In this document: in pieces, positions 1-7,334 of the stretch
Layout of the letters: every line of letters begins with the position of its first letter
Numbering within the stretch: the stretch's first letter is position 1
Assembly (NCBI GenBank): GCA_900540985.1
Contig: UQIC01000017.1
Location: 1 to 44,608, forward strand
Source of the DNA: an uncultured Collinsella sp.
Lineage (GTDB): Bacteria; Actinomycetota; Coriobacteriia; Coriobacteriales; Coriobacteriaceae
Direction: 5' to 3'
Length of the DNA: 44,608 nucleotides
Notes under the pieces: generated by a model
The model's database searches: none
Seen by the model: only the letters and a program-made list of their open reading frames with translations
What the model was told of the DNA's origin: nothing
Position numbers and translations under genes: made by a program

Positions 1-89
1 AGGGTACCGCCTCGCGGTGACATCGTTTTTATGTCAACCTTGGTCTAACAGAGCCAATTGTTTTCGTCCGGCCATGCGTCCCCAATCTA

Positions 90-124
90 GACGAAAAGAG
101 CCCCGAGCTCAAAAATCGGGGCTC
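90..124 (-). terminator. Rho-independent terminator after the integrase remnant
   Basis: Perfect 9-bp stem (98-106 with 116-124) around a 9-nt loop. Read on the minus strand it is followed by TTTTCGTC, a U-rich tail, so it ends leftward transcription of the integrase remnant. Confidence 0.7.
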
Positions 125-154
125 GATGTAAGTTCTAGGGTGTCAGAAGTTGCA

Positions 155-1425
155 TCAGCCGCTTACGACCGCTCTGTCTATCTCTCCGAGCGGGACGGGC
201 GCCGATGCCCTGATCTCTGCCATGTCGAGGTGCGAGATCAAATCCTTGGCGCGCTCGCCGGAGTGGTATGCCTTGTTCGGCGCCACCTTCCTGTAGAGCT
301 TCTTGAGCTTCGTCTTCCCCTTGTTGCCCGGCGGCATCTCCGTCTCAGGTGGCAGCCCTAGGAAGGACAGGACGCCGGGCAGGTCGCACAGCATCACGTC
401 CTCGATGTCGGCCTTGGCCGCCAGGTCGACGACTCTCTGCGCTGTCGGCGAGATGTTCGGGGTGCTGCTACCGCCCGCTGGTTCGGAAGCTGGCGGGCAG
501 TAGCGGGCAGTAGCGGCAGTAGCGGTGTGGCTCGATAGGCCCGAATATCCGTAAGGAAGGTGCTCGCTCTCATATGTGCTGATATGCCTCGCCTCGCGAA
601 CCTTGGGATGCTTCCTGAGGTAATCCCTCAATTCGAGCCACTCTTTATGCTCATAACGCTTCGAAATCGTTTCCCCGTCGACAGTTTCCTTCACATAATG
701 GTATGTTCGAACGCCTTCGAACTTGCCGAACCCGTTCTCGACGCTGAAGTTTCTGAACCAGCGCGAAAACCCATTCAGGTCCATGAAGTTGACTTGGGGA
801 TGCCTGTCTTTCGTTCGTTCGAATGAGTGGACGAGCGGAGTGCCTTTGACTTGTTCCAGGCCGAAGGCTTCCATTTCGCGGGCCTGCTCCTTTTTCCAGA
901 ATTCGAGATACGACGTCAGCGTCTCGCTTATCGAGATCCTCCGCACGCTTTTCTTGCTTTTGGGCGAGCGAACGCTTCGATCGGCCGCGAACTGCTGCTC
1001 AATGAGGATGCTTCTGTTCTCGACGGAGACATCGGACCACGTCATCCCGAGGGCTTCTGCCCTTCTCATGTCGGTGTCGAGCATGAGCATCACGCATGTG
1101 ATGTGCGCGTCCGGTTCTCGATTGAGTAGGATGTCGAGTAGGCGAGCGGCGTGATGGTTCCTTCGCGGTTGTCGTGGAACTTTTTTGCGTACGAGCCGAC
1201 GGTGTCCCTCGATTTTTGGACGTAGGTGCCGCTGTTGAGTTCTGCCTTGTAGGCTTCGAGTGCGGCGTCGACCTCTCGGCTTTTGGTGGTATGTATGGTC
1301 TGCCGCGGCGAATAGCGGTATTTGCCCGTGACCGGATCCTTGCCGAGGCTGTGACGGTAGCGCCACGTGTATTTGTCGCGGCGTTGCTTCGTTCCTTTGC
1401 CTATGACGAGAGGTCGGTCGTTCAT
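155..1425 (-). pseudogene. int: Decayed phage-type tyrosine integrase
   Basis: The ATG at 1425 opens an intact N-terminal part (GKGTKQRRDKYTWRYR, then an AP2-like arm-binding domain and the first residues of the SAM-like core domain). This reading frame stops at 1090. A second frame, open from about 1366 to 155, carries the start of the catalytic domain with the first catalytic arginine (LDTDMRRAEALGMTWSDV). About 80 residues of core-binding domain are missing at the junction near 1125-1150, and the frames differ. Further on, where HxxR and the nucleophilic tyrosine are expected after YGYSGLSSH, the sequence changes to an unrelated tail of about 120 residues that I do not recognise. It therefore lacks most of the RHR-Y catalytic set and is very unlikely to be active. 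Its place next to the att scar at 1707-1751 fits an integrase of the element whose end this is. Confidence 0.8.
495..525. repeat. Three tandem GGCAGTAGCG units at the integrase breakpoint
   Basis: About three head-to-tail copies of a 10-bp unit (the third overlaps by one base) lie exactly where the integrase sequence loses similarity to its family. A slippage or recombination scar that accompanied the loss of the integrase C-terminus is a reasonable inference. Confidence 0.6.
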
Positions 1426-1498
1426 CGTGTTCCTTGCCTGAAGTGCCTGAGAATCGCGCTCGGTTGCGCGGAATGGCGCAAAGGGCTGGGGCGGGTGG

Positions 1499-1550
1499 GC
1501 ATTACCCTTGGTGGTGGGCCCTGCGTGGGGTCACACCCCAAGGGTAATGC
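1499..1550. repeat. 13-bp perfect inverted repeat beside int
   Basis: GCATTACCCTTGG (1499-1511) is repeated in reverse complement at 1538-1550 with a 26-nt spacer. It lies between the integrase start and the att scar, where excisionase or integrase sites and the int promoter usually sit. There is no U-run on either side, so a simple terminator is less likely. Confidence 0.6.
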
Positions 1551-1576
1551 TCCGCCTGACCGCTTTCAAGCTCGTT

Positions 1577-1679
1577 GTGGGTCGAATTTGGGTCGAATTA
1601 TTCCGCGTACTTTTCTTTCGTAAATCTATGAAAACATCAAATGACCTGGAGTTATATTGACTTCAATTTGGGTCGAAAT
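1577..1679. repeat. Three direct repeats of TNGGGTCGAA, candidate integrase arm-type sites
   Basis: The octamer GGGTCGAA occurs at 1579-1586, 1590-1597 and 1670-1677, all in the same orientation and each followed by T or A. They lie between the integrase remnant and the tRNA-derived att core. Arm-type sites bound by the integrase N-terminal domain have this arrangement in lambda and Tn916 relatives. The role is inferred from position and repetition only. Confidence 0.5.
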
Positions 1680-1706
1680 GTCTGAATGAAACAACGTCGT
1701 AGCGAC

Positions 1707-1751
1707 CTCATAACCCGAAGGTCGGTGGTTCAAATCCGCCCCCCGCGACCA
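1707..1751 (+). other. att scar: orphan 3' half of a tRNA-Met gene
   Basis: The sequence from CTCATAA (anticodon loop with CAT) through the 3' anticodon strand, variable loop, T-arm (GGTGG-TTCAAAT-CCGCC) and acceptor 3' strand to CCA matches a bacterial initiator-type tRNA-Met. Upstream of 1707 the 5' anticodon strand (GCGAC against CCCGA) does not pair, and there is no D-arm or acceptor 5' strand. So only the last 45 bases of the tRNA are here. This is what remains on the far side when an element integrates at the anticodon loop and restores the gene with its own copy. The terminator follows directly, so the chromosome lies to the right and the element to the left. Confidence 0.85.
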
Positions 1752-1760
1752 TGAAACTTC

Positions 1761-1793
1761 AGGTCGGAAGCATAAAAGCTCCCGACCTTTTTC
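1761..1793 (+). terminator. Terminator of the original tRNA-Met gene
   Basis: AGGTCGG (1761-1767) pairs with CCGACCT (1782-1788) with an inner AGC/GCT, followed by TTTTTCTTT. It begins 9 bases after the tRNA CCA and is probably the native tRNA terminator. Confidence 0.75.
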
Positions 1794-2010
1794 TTTGTCT
1801 AGGGGTTTCGGCATCTCTCGTTCTTTGGGTACCTCGAGGCGGGCAATCAGATAGATGCTTACGAGTATCATAGGGTCTTTTTACGTCGCGGTCGTGTCTC
1901 GTACTGGTGCGCCGCTCTTTGTGGGACGTGTCACTTTGCCATAGGTTGTCCGGCGGCGGGGCGCAGGTCGTTCCCCGTGGCGTCGCTCCTTTCGACGCTA
2001 CGCTGCCTGG

Positions 2011-2319
2011 CTACTCGTTCCACTGGTGCTTTTTCATGTCGACGCAGCCGTTGTCTCGGAAGGCGACTCCTTCCTCTGTCAGTAGTGCTCGCTGGTCGGG
2101 GAAGTTTGGCGCGAGGCGTCCCGCGTGGTTGACGACGCGGTGGCAGGGATAATCGCCGTAGCGATCCGCCTCGCTCAGCACCGCTCCGACCAGGCGAGAG
2201 TTTTTCTCCCTGCCGATGAGGCGCGCTATCTGACCGTACGAGGCGACGCATCCCGCCGGAATCTCTGCCACGACGGAGAGAATCTCATAAACCAAATCTT
2301 CGTCCAGGACTTTTCCCAT
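2011..2319 (-). CDS. MGMT/Atl1-like DNA-binding protein
   Basis: A 102-residue protein consisting only of the C-terminal winged-helix domain of the O6-alkylguanine-DNA methyltransferase superfamily. It has IPAGCVASYGQIARLIG near residues 20-36 and YPCHRVVNHAGRLAP near 57-71. The N-terminal domain of Ogt/Ada is absent, so the size is that of alkyltransferase-like (Atl1) proteins, which flip out alkylated bases and flag them for nucleotide excision repair. Classical Atl proteins have Trp in place of the acceptor Cys. Here the PCHR cysteine is kept, so residual methyl transfer is possible. Starts at ATG 2319 with GGGAG upstream. It lies 174 bp after the CBS-protein gene and is probably transcribed separately or as a distal gene. 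Confidence 0.85.
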   Translation of the reverse strand: MGKVLDEDLVYEILSVVAEIPAGCVASYGQIARLIGREKNSRLVGAVLSEADRYGDYPCHRVVNHAGRLAPNFPDQRALLTEEGVAFRDNGCVDMKKHQWNE

Positions 2320-2493
2320 CGTATCGCTCCCGTGTTCGCTTTTGCCTTCGGGGGCGCGGCGCCGATCACCCGTGCTGCGATTTTCGCAGCTCCCCTTACC
2401 GAAGCATCGAGGGAAAGCGCGTGCGTGTCAAGGTTGTCTGGTCCAGTTGCTGGCTCGATGCCTCGAGATGTTCGCCTCAAGTGCGACCTGCCC

Positions 2494-3000
2494 CTATTGG
2501 AAAAGGATGCCGAAGATGTATTTGGTGATGGCGGAGCGGCGGATGACCCCCACGAGTTTGCCCTCGTCATCAACCACAGGAAGCTTCTTGAACTTCTTCT
2601 TCGCCAGCAGCGCGGCGACGCGGGCGATGCTCTGCTCGGGACGGGCACACACTACCTGGCGCGTCGCGAAATCCATGACGCAGCGATCCTTCAGGTCTTC
2701 GATGCGCTGCTCAAGGCTCTGATCGTCGAAGTACAGCATGGACGCGTCGCCGCCCGTGAAGATGGTGTGAGCGCGATGCTGCGCGATGGCTCCCATGACA
2801 TCGCCGTCGGAGATGAACCCGACCACCTGGTTGCGCTCATCGATTACGGGCATGCTGCTCACCTCGTTTTCGGCGAGCATGCGCACCACGTCGGAAATCG
2901 TGCAATCCTGCGTGCAGGTGAACGGCTCTTCAATCATGATGCTCGAAACGGGCGTCCCCTCGAGCTCGAGCGGGATGCGCTCGGACAGAATCTCGGACAT
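2494..3000 (-). CDS. CBS-pair domain protein
   Basis: A soluble protein of 168 residues made of two CBS motifs. The first is around residues 16-75 (VSSIMIEEPFTCTQDCTISD through VVGFISDGDVMGA). The second is around 105-165 (VMDFATRQVVCARPEQSI through LVGVIRRSAITKYI). Free-standing CBS pairs bind adenine nucleotides or S-adenosylmethionine and act as energy or ligand sensors; the ligand here is unknown. The start lies 3 bp after the stop of the efflux transporter, and its ribosome-binding site (GAGGC) is inside the end of that gene, so the two are very probably translated from one mRNA. Confidence 0.9.
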   Translation of the reverse strand: MSEILSERIPLELEGTPVSSIMIEEPFTCTQDCTISDVVRMLAENEVSSMPVIDERNQVVGFISDGDVMGAIAQHRAHTIFTGGDASMLYFDDQSLEQRIEDLKDRCVMDFATRQVVCARPEQSIARVAALLAKKKFKKLPVVDDEGKLVGVIRRSAITKYIFGILFQ

Positions 3001-3003
3001 CGC

Positions 3004-4443
3004 TTATGCCTCCTTCGTTTTCGGTGCGGTTTTCTTGGTGCGCACGCTGAATATGGCGCAGATAAGGGAAACGAGGCCGATTGCCGCGCACACCTTGTAA
3101 GCGACGCCCGCGCCCACGGCGGTGGCTACTTGGATGCTCGCATCGACGCCGGCCGACGCGGTGACGCTTGTCATGACCGTGATGATGAGCGCCGTGCACA
3201 AACCGCCGGCGACCTGGCGGCCGGTGTTCGCGATGGCGTTGCCGTGGGCGATCATGTCATTTTTCAAGGCATTGACACCCCATGTGTTCACCGGCATGTT
3301 CGCGAGCGACTGGCCGGCGGACTGCAGCATGCAGAACAGCGCAACCACCAAGATGGGCGTGTTTACCGTCGAAAGCGAGAGCAGGAACAGGGCGCCGGTC
3401 ATGAGGGCCAGGCCGACGATCGAGATGGCACGCGGACCGAACTTGTCGAACACCACGCCGGAGATAGGGCTGATGATGATGCCCACCGCCGCGGCGGGAA
3501 GCATGGCCATGCCGGTTTCGAAGGCCGAAGCGCCAAGCGAGGTTTGCAGCAGCAACGGCAACAGCGTGTTGGTGACCAGGCATGCGGCGTTGATGAGCGT
3601 GACGATGATGGCGGCCACGCGGAACTCGCGCGTCTTGAGCGTGCCCAGTTGAAGCAGCGGGTCCTCGATTTTGCCCTGGCGTACGACGAACAGCACCAAG
3701 CACACGACACCCGCGACGATCGAGCCGAGCACCACGGGGTTGCCCCAACCCATCGACGAGGCGCTCGAGAACCCGTAGAGAAGTCCGCCGAAGGCGATGG
3801 TGGAGAGGACGACCGAGGGCAGGTCGAGCTTGGGGTTCTTCAGCTCGCCCACGTTTTTCAGCATGAACACGCCCAGCACCAGCACGAGAATTGCGAGGGG
3901 GACGATGGCGCCGATCATGGTGCGCCAGCCGTACGTGTCGATCACCGCGCCGCCTACGACGGGGCCGACCGCGGGACCCGCCGACATGACGATGCCCGCC
4001 ATGCCCATAGCCGTTCCTCGTTTCTCGACGGGGAACACCAGCATGGGAACCACCGAGACAAGCGGCATGAGCACGCCTGAGCCCGCCGCTTGCAACACGC
4101 GACCGATGATGAGGAACAGGAAATCAGGGGCTGCGGCGCACAGCAGCGTGCCCAGCGCGAACACCAGCGTCGCCCCGAAGAATAGCGCGCGGGTGCTGAA
4201 CTTGTCGATAAGGAACGCCGAAACGGGGACCATGATGCCGCTCACCAGCGGGTATATGGACATGATCCACTGGGCAGTCGAGGCATCGATGGCGAAATCG
4301 GACATGATGACCGGCAGCGCAGGCGACATCACCGTTTGGTTCAGTAGCGCCAAGAAGGCACCCAGGACGACGACCGCGACGATGCGGATCTGGGTACCGG
4401 TAATGCGCCCATTGGCGGGCGCGACCGTACAATTATCAGACAT
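3004..4443 (-). CDS. MFS multidrug efflux transporter, DHA2 (EmrB/QacA) type
   Basis: A 479-residue membrane protein with the 14-helix layout of the DHA2 family. The first helix has the family signature (LGAFLALLNQTVMSPALPVI, near residues 31-50). Motif A-like loops follow, and motif C (MAGIVMSAGPAVGPVVGGAV, near 148-167) is the antiporter signature. Such proteins exchange protons for drugs, dyes or bile salts across the cytoplasmic membrane. It ends in a basic tail (RTKKTAPKTKEA). ATG 4443 is preceded by GAAGGAAG. First gene of a pair with the CBS protein. A 21-bp dyad at 4506-4526, 63 bp upstream, is a candidate operator. Substrate not predictable. Confidence 0.9.
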   Translation of the reverse strand: MSDNCTVAPANGRITGTQIRIVAVVVLGAFLALLNQTVMSPALPVIMSDFAIDASTAQWIMSIYPLVSGIMVPVSAFLIDKFSTRALFFGATLVFALGTLLCAAAPDFLFLIIGRVLQAAGSGVLMPLVSVVPMLVFPVEKRGTAMGMAGIVMSAGPAVGPVVGGAVIDTYGWRTMIGAIVPLAILVLVLGVFMLKNVGELKNPKLDLPSVVLSTIAFGGLLYGFSSASSMGWGNPVVLGSIVAGVVCLVLFVVRQGKIEDPLLQLGTLKTREFRVAAIIVTLINAACLVTNTLLPLLLQTSLGASAFETGMAMLPAAAVGIIISPISGVVFDKFGPRAISIVGLALMTGALFLLSLSTVNTPILVVALFCMLQSAGQSLANMPVNTWGVNALKNDMIAHGNAIANTGRQVAGGLCTALIITVMTSVTASAGVDASIQVATAVGAGVAYKVCAAIGLVSLICAIFSVRTKKTAPKTKEA

Positions 4444-4963
4444 AAGCTTCCTTCGTATCTATTCGATTCTTCGCCGAAGGCGCGCCGGCCCACGGGCGAA
4501 ATAACATGCACGTGCTATGCGTGCATCAGATACGACAGGAAGAAAGCGGCTGCTCAGAGCGCACTTGGGGAACAACAGGAGAGGCCCCGTATACCAGGGG
4601 CCGCCGAATTGCGATGTATGCTTTGGTCAAATCCTTCATAGCGGGGAGGTATTCTAGCAGCCGTCTTCGCCCCTTTCAAGGGATGTAACCCAGACGTTGA
4701 TTTTCTTTACCGAGGCGCCATCGTTGACGGGTGGCGCGCTTCTCTATCGCCACACCGCGGGGCGAGGGAACGCCGCGGCGAGCTTGTACATCGGCTATGT
4801 GTGCAGCTGCGAGCGTGTCGCCGGCGCGCGCTGGGCGCCAGTCCGATCCGGCCGACTCTTGCCGACGGTCGGTCGCCGTCCTCCTCCATCTCCGCCTGCT
4901 CTGTTTTTGCTCGGCTCCCTTGTCGTATCATGGACGGACGAGAATTGAGCGAAGGCGGTACGT
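4444..4963. other. Intergenic region between divergent efflux and ArsC-like genes
   Basis: 520 bp without a gene. It holds the dyad at 4506-4526 and a short GGCCCC/GGGGCC hairpin at 4583-4602 without a U-run. A possible promoter for the rightward gene has TATCAT near 4926-4931, 16 bp after TTTTTG. Nothing else stands out. Confidence 0.5.
4506..4526. promoter_or_regulatory. Candidate operator of the efflux gene
   Basis: ATGCACG (4506-4512) and CGTGCAT (4520-4526) form a perfect dyad with a 7-bp spacer, 63 bp upstream of the transporter start. Size and position suit a TetR- or MarR-type repressor, but no such regulator gene is adjacent in the window. Confidence 0.45.
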
Positions 4964-5305
4964 ATGAACATCCAGATATTCGGCACGAAGAAAAGCTTCG
5001 ATACTAAGAAGGCGCAGCGCTATTTCAAGGAACGTCGTGTGAAGTTCCAGTTCATCGACTTGAAGGAAAAGGGGATGAGCAAAGGCGAGCTCGAAAGCGT
5101 GGCGCGCGCCGTCGGCGGGATCGACGCTGTGATCGATCCAAAGGCGAAAGATGCCGACACGGTTGCGCTCGTACAGTATCTTGCTGCCGACCAGAAGTTC
5201 GAAAAGGTGCTCGATAAACAGCAGATTCTTCGTGAGCCCATCGTTCGCAACGGCCGCCAGGCAACCGTTGGCTACGAGCCTGACGTGTGGAAGGGCTGGG
5301 AATAA
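4964..5305 (+). CDS. ArsC/Spx-family protein without the catalytic cysteine
   Basis: A 113-residue thioredoxin-fold protein of the ArsC/YffB/Spx superfamily. The N-terminal beta-alpha unit (MNIQIFGTKKSFDTKKAQRYF) and the family motif REPIVRNGRQATVGY near residues 89-103 are clear. ArsC-type reductases carry the nucleophilic Cys in the loop occupied here by Ser11 (KKSFDTKK), and this protein has no cysteine at all. A thiol-based arsenate or disulfide reductase reaction is therefore ruled out as normally understood. It may bind a partner, as Spx binds RNA polymerase, or a glutathione-like ligand. Starts at ATG 4964 with GAAGG 8 bases before. Monocistronic, followed by a hairpin at 5310-5351. 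Confidence 0.85.
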   Translation: MNIQIFGTKKSFDTKKAQRYFKERRVKFQFIDLKEKGMSKGELESVARAVGGIDAVIDPKAKDADTVALVQYLAADQKFEKVLDKQQILREPIVRNGRQATVGYEPDVWKGWE

Positions 5306-5309
5306 AGTG

Positions 5310-5351
5310 AAGCGCCCACGCCCGTGGTTTTATCCACGGACGCGGGCGCTT
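5310..5351 (+). terminator. Strong hairpin after the ArsC-like gene
   Basis: AAGCGCCC (5310-5317) pairs with GGGCGCTT (5344-5351), and an inner CCGTGG/CCACGG stem lies around a TTTTAT loop. It has no U-run downstream, so it may act as a terminator or as an mRNA 3' end stabiliser. Confidence 0.5.
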
Positions 5352-5469
5352 GCGTAAGACGTCTCTTGTCGTTTGAGTGGAGCGCCCCGGCGGCGCTGAA
5401 CAACGCGCCCCGGTGACGTGGCTGAACTGCATCCCAATTCTTGGACGGGCTAATTAGCGGCCTACTGGA

Positions 5470-6162
5470 GTGGCACGAGCCGATTCGGGACTCCCCGAGC
5501 AGATTTCGGAGAAAATTATTCAACTGATCCTGGATGAGCATCTTGAGCAAGGCGACCGCCTGCCCAAGGAGGCTGTGCTCGTCGAGCGCCTGGGTGCTGG
5601 CAGGAGCACCGTACGCGAGGCTATGAAGCTGCTGCAGTCGCGCAACATCGTGCGCATTAAGCAGGGCTCGGGCACCTATGTGGCATCAAACCCCGGCGTT
5701 GCCGACGATCCGCTGGGCTTTACCTTTATCGATGACAAGAGGCGCCTGGCACGCGACCTGCTCGAAGTGCGCTTTATGATCGAGCCGCAGATGGCCAGCA
5801 TGGCCGCAGAGCACGCGACCGACGATCAAATCATCTGCATTAAAGAGCTTTGCGATGAGTCCGAGCACTTGGCCGCGCGGGACGAAGACTATTCTGCCGC
5901 CGACACCGCGTTTCACATCGCAATTGCCGAAAGCTGCGGCAACCTCGTCGTTCCCCGCCTAATGGGCGTGCTCAAGGCGTCTGTCCCCCTGTTTATCGAC
6001 GTGACCGGCAAAAAGCTGGTTGAGGAAACCATCCGCACCCACCGTGGCGTGGCCGACGCCATCGCCGCGCGCAATCCCACCGCAGCGCACGACGCGATGT
6101 ACCTGCATCTGGTGTACAACCGCAACATGATCGCAGAGGGAGCGCAGAAACAGAGCAAATAG
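5470..6162 (+). CDS. GntR-family transcriptional regulator (FadR/FCD type)
   Basis: A 230-residue protein. The N-terminal winged helix has the GntR signature (LPKEAVLVERLGAGRSTVREA near residues 31-51, then IKQGSGTYVA). The C-terminal FCD ligand domain has the family's Asp/His metal-site pattern (EVRFMIEPQMA, FHIAIAESCGN, HRGVADAI). UxuR, ExuR and other uronate regulators belong to this family, and the gene opens the pectin locus immediately before kduD. It may be a second sensor besides the LacI protein. The start is GTG 5470; an in-frame TAG at 5455 excludes anything earlier. No well-spaced Shine-Dalgarno precedes it (GGAG abuts the GTG), so translation may be weak. A bulged hairpin at 6176-6205 follows. 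Confidence 0.88.
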   Translation: MARADSGLPEQISEKIIQLILDEHLEQGDRLPKEAVLVERLGAGRSTVREAMKLLQSRNIVRIKQGSGTYVASNPGVADDPLGFTFIDDKRRLARDLLEVRFMIEPQMASMAAEHATDDQIICIKELCDESEHLAARDEDYSAADTAFHIAIAESCGNLVVPRLMGVLKASVPLFIDVTGKKLVEETIRTHRGVADAIAARNPTAAHDAMYLHLVYNRNMIAEGAQKQSK

Positions 6163-6175
6163 ACGTCCGCACGGC

Positions 6176-6205
6176 AAGGGCGAGACTACCGTTCGCCTTT
6201 TAAAA
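6176..6205 (+). terminator. Bulged hairpin terminator after the GntR gene
   Basis: AAGGGCGA pairs, with a one-base bulge, with TTCGCCTT and is followed by TTAAAA. It ends just before the first regulon operator at 6206. Confidence 0.5.
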
Positions 6206-6217
6206 GTGAACGTTCAC
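6206..6217. promoter_or_regulatory. Uronate-regulon operator, kduD site 1
   Basis: GTGAACGTTCAC, a perfect 12-bp palindrome with central CG as is typical of LacI-family operators, 106 bp before the kduD start codon. The same perfect sequence recurs at 21024, 25915 and 25953. Confidence 0.75.
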
Positions 6218-6295
6218 CTGATTTTAGGGAATAAGGGGTGGCTATTACGCCGCTTCACCTATACTGACCTTGTATGAAAAGCAAGACTTATATAG

Positions 6296-6307
6296 ATGAA
6301 CGTTTCT
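6296..6307. promoter_or_regulatory. Uronate-regulon operator, kduD site 2
   Basis: ATGAACGTTTCT keeps the TGAACGTT core and lies 16 bp before the kduD start, in the leader or start region. With the site at 6206 it could allow repression by looping. Weaker match than the others. Confidence 0.5.
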
Positions 6308-6322
6308 TTTGAAAGGATCGCT

Positions 6323-7132
6323 ATGTCTGATCTTATGGACAGCTTCCGTCTGGACGGCAAGGTCGCACTGGTGACCGGCGCCACCTACGGCATTGGCATG
6401 GCCATTGCCGAGGCGCTCGGAGAGGCCGGCGCCAAGATCGCCTTTAACGCCCGTCACGCCGACAAAGTCGCCGAAGCCGAGAAGCACTACCGTGAGCTGG
6501 GCTTTGACGCTCACGGCTATGTTGCCGACGTCACCGACGAGACTGTCGTCGCCGAGCTCATCGCCAAGATCGAGGCCGACTTTGGCACCACGCCCGACAT
6601 CCTGGTCAACAACGCCGGCGTCATCCAGCGTACCCCGATGCTCGACATGAGCGCCGAGGACTTCCGCCGCGTCGTCGATATCGACCTCAACGCACCGTTT
6701 ATCGTGTCAAAGGCCTGCCTGCCTGGCATGATCGCCAAGGGCCACGGCAAGATCATCAACATCTGCTCGATGATGAGCGAGCTGGGCCGCGAGACCATCG
6801 CCGGCTATGCCGCCGCCAAGGGCGGACTCAAGATGCTCACCAAGAACATCTGCTCCGAGTTTGGCGAGGCCAACATCCAGTGCAACGGCATTGGGCCCGG
6901 CTACATCGCCACGCCGCAGACCGCGCCGCTGCGCGAGACGCAGCCCGACGGCAGCCGTCACCCGTTTGACCAGTTCATCATTGCCAAAACGCCGGCCGCC
7001 CGTTGGGGCACGCCCGAGGACCTGAAGGGCCCCGCCGTGTTCCTGGCTTCCGACGCGTCGAACTTCGTCAACGGCCACATCCTCTACGTCGACGGCGGCA
7101 TCCTCGCATACATTGGAAAGCAGCCGCAGTAA
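6323..7132 (+). CDS. kduD: 2-dehydro-3-deoxy-D-gluconate 5-dehydrogenase (KduD/DhuD type SDR)
   Basis: A 269-residue short-chain dehydrogenase. Cofactor motif TGATYGIGMA near residues 19-28, NNAG near 95-98, catalytic Ser near 149 (NICSMMSELGRE), and YAAAK with the catalytic Tyr and Lys near 163-167. The C-terminal half (GYIATPQTAPLRE, RWGTPEDL, GHILYVDGGILAYIG) matches KduD closely. It interconverts 2,5-diketo-3-deoxygluconate and KDG with NAD(P)H in the cytoplasm, the last step for unsaturated uronates. ATG 6323 was chosen over an in-frame ATG 27 bp upstream because GAAAGGA precedes it at good spacing. Forms a unit with the DhuI-like gene downstream and has two operators upstream. Confidence 0.92.
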   Translation: MSDLMDSFRLDGKVALVTGATYGIGMAIAEALGEAGAKIAFNARHADKVAEAEKHYRELGFDAHGYVADVTDETVVAELIAKIEADFGTTPDILVNNAGVIQRTPMLDMSAEDFRRVVDIDLNAPFIVSKACLPGMIAKGHGKIINICSMMSELGRETIAGYAAAKGGLKMLTKNICSEFGEANIQCNGIGPGYIATPQTAPLRETQPDGSRHPFDQFIIAKTPAARWGTPEDLKGPAVFLASDASNFVNGHILYVDGGILAYIGKQPQ

Positions 7133-7145
7133 GACGTCTGGGCGA

Positions 7146-7255
7146 GGCGGCGGACGATAAGGTCTGCTGCTCGAACAGTCCTGACTCGCACGAAGAGCAC
7201 ATTAAGTGCTCTTCGGCTCGTGCGGAACTCGCGACAGACCTTATCGTCCGCCGCC
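7146..7255. repeat. Nested inverted-repeat element between kduD and dhuI
   Basis: A 21-bp perfect inverted repeat (7146-7166 with 7235-7255) encloses a second perfect stem, CGAAGAGCAC (7191-7200) with GTGCTCTTCG (7206-7215) and loop ATTAA. It lies inside a co-directional gene pair and has no U-run, so it is not an ordinary terminator. The transcript would fold into a long stem capped by a hairpin, possibly a processing or attenuation structure that sets unequal amounts of the two enzymes. Confidence 0.75.
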
Positions 7256-7334
7256 CGCAGAGCGGCTTCTCTGTTGGAGATGCCATGCAACATAACGAAC
7301 CATTAATTTAGAAAATAGTGGAAGGTTACCTATC

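Larger units (their letters stand above)
1426..2010. other. Gene-free stretch spanning the right end of the integrated element
   Basis: No credible coding sequence. It contains the inverted repeat at 1499-1550, the direct repeats at 1577-1679, the tRNA 3' fragment at 1707-1751 and its terminator at 1761-1793. Bases 1794-2010 show nothing I can name. An open frame over 1626-1871 on the minus strand runs through the tRNA fragment and is not a gene. Confidence 0.6.

Noticed and set aside
1626..1871. An 81-residue open frame on the minus strand near the tRNA fragment
   Set aside because: It reads through the antisense of the tRNA 3' half and its terminator; such frames are artefacts of tRNA sequence.
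2125..4080. A 651-residue open frame on the plus strand opposite the efflux pump
   Set aside because: It is an antisense shadow, with low-complexity Arg/His/Asp composition typical of GC-rich antisense frames and no recognisable domain. The same holds for other long antisense frames such as 8175-9833, 14870-16768 and 37065-38714.
7146..7255. Retron-like non-coding RNA, because complementary outer arms enclose inner hairpins
   Set aside because: There is no reverse transcriptase gene in the window, and no conserved branching guanosine context could be identified.
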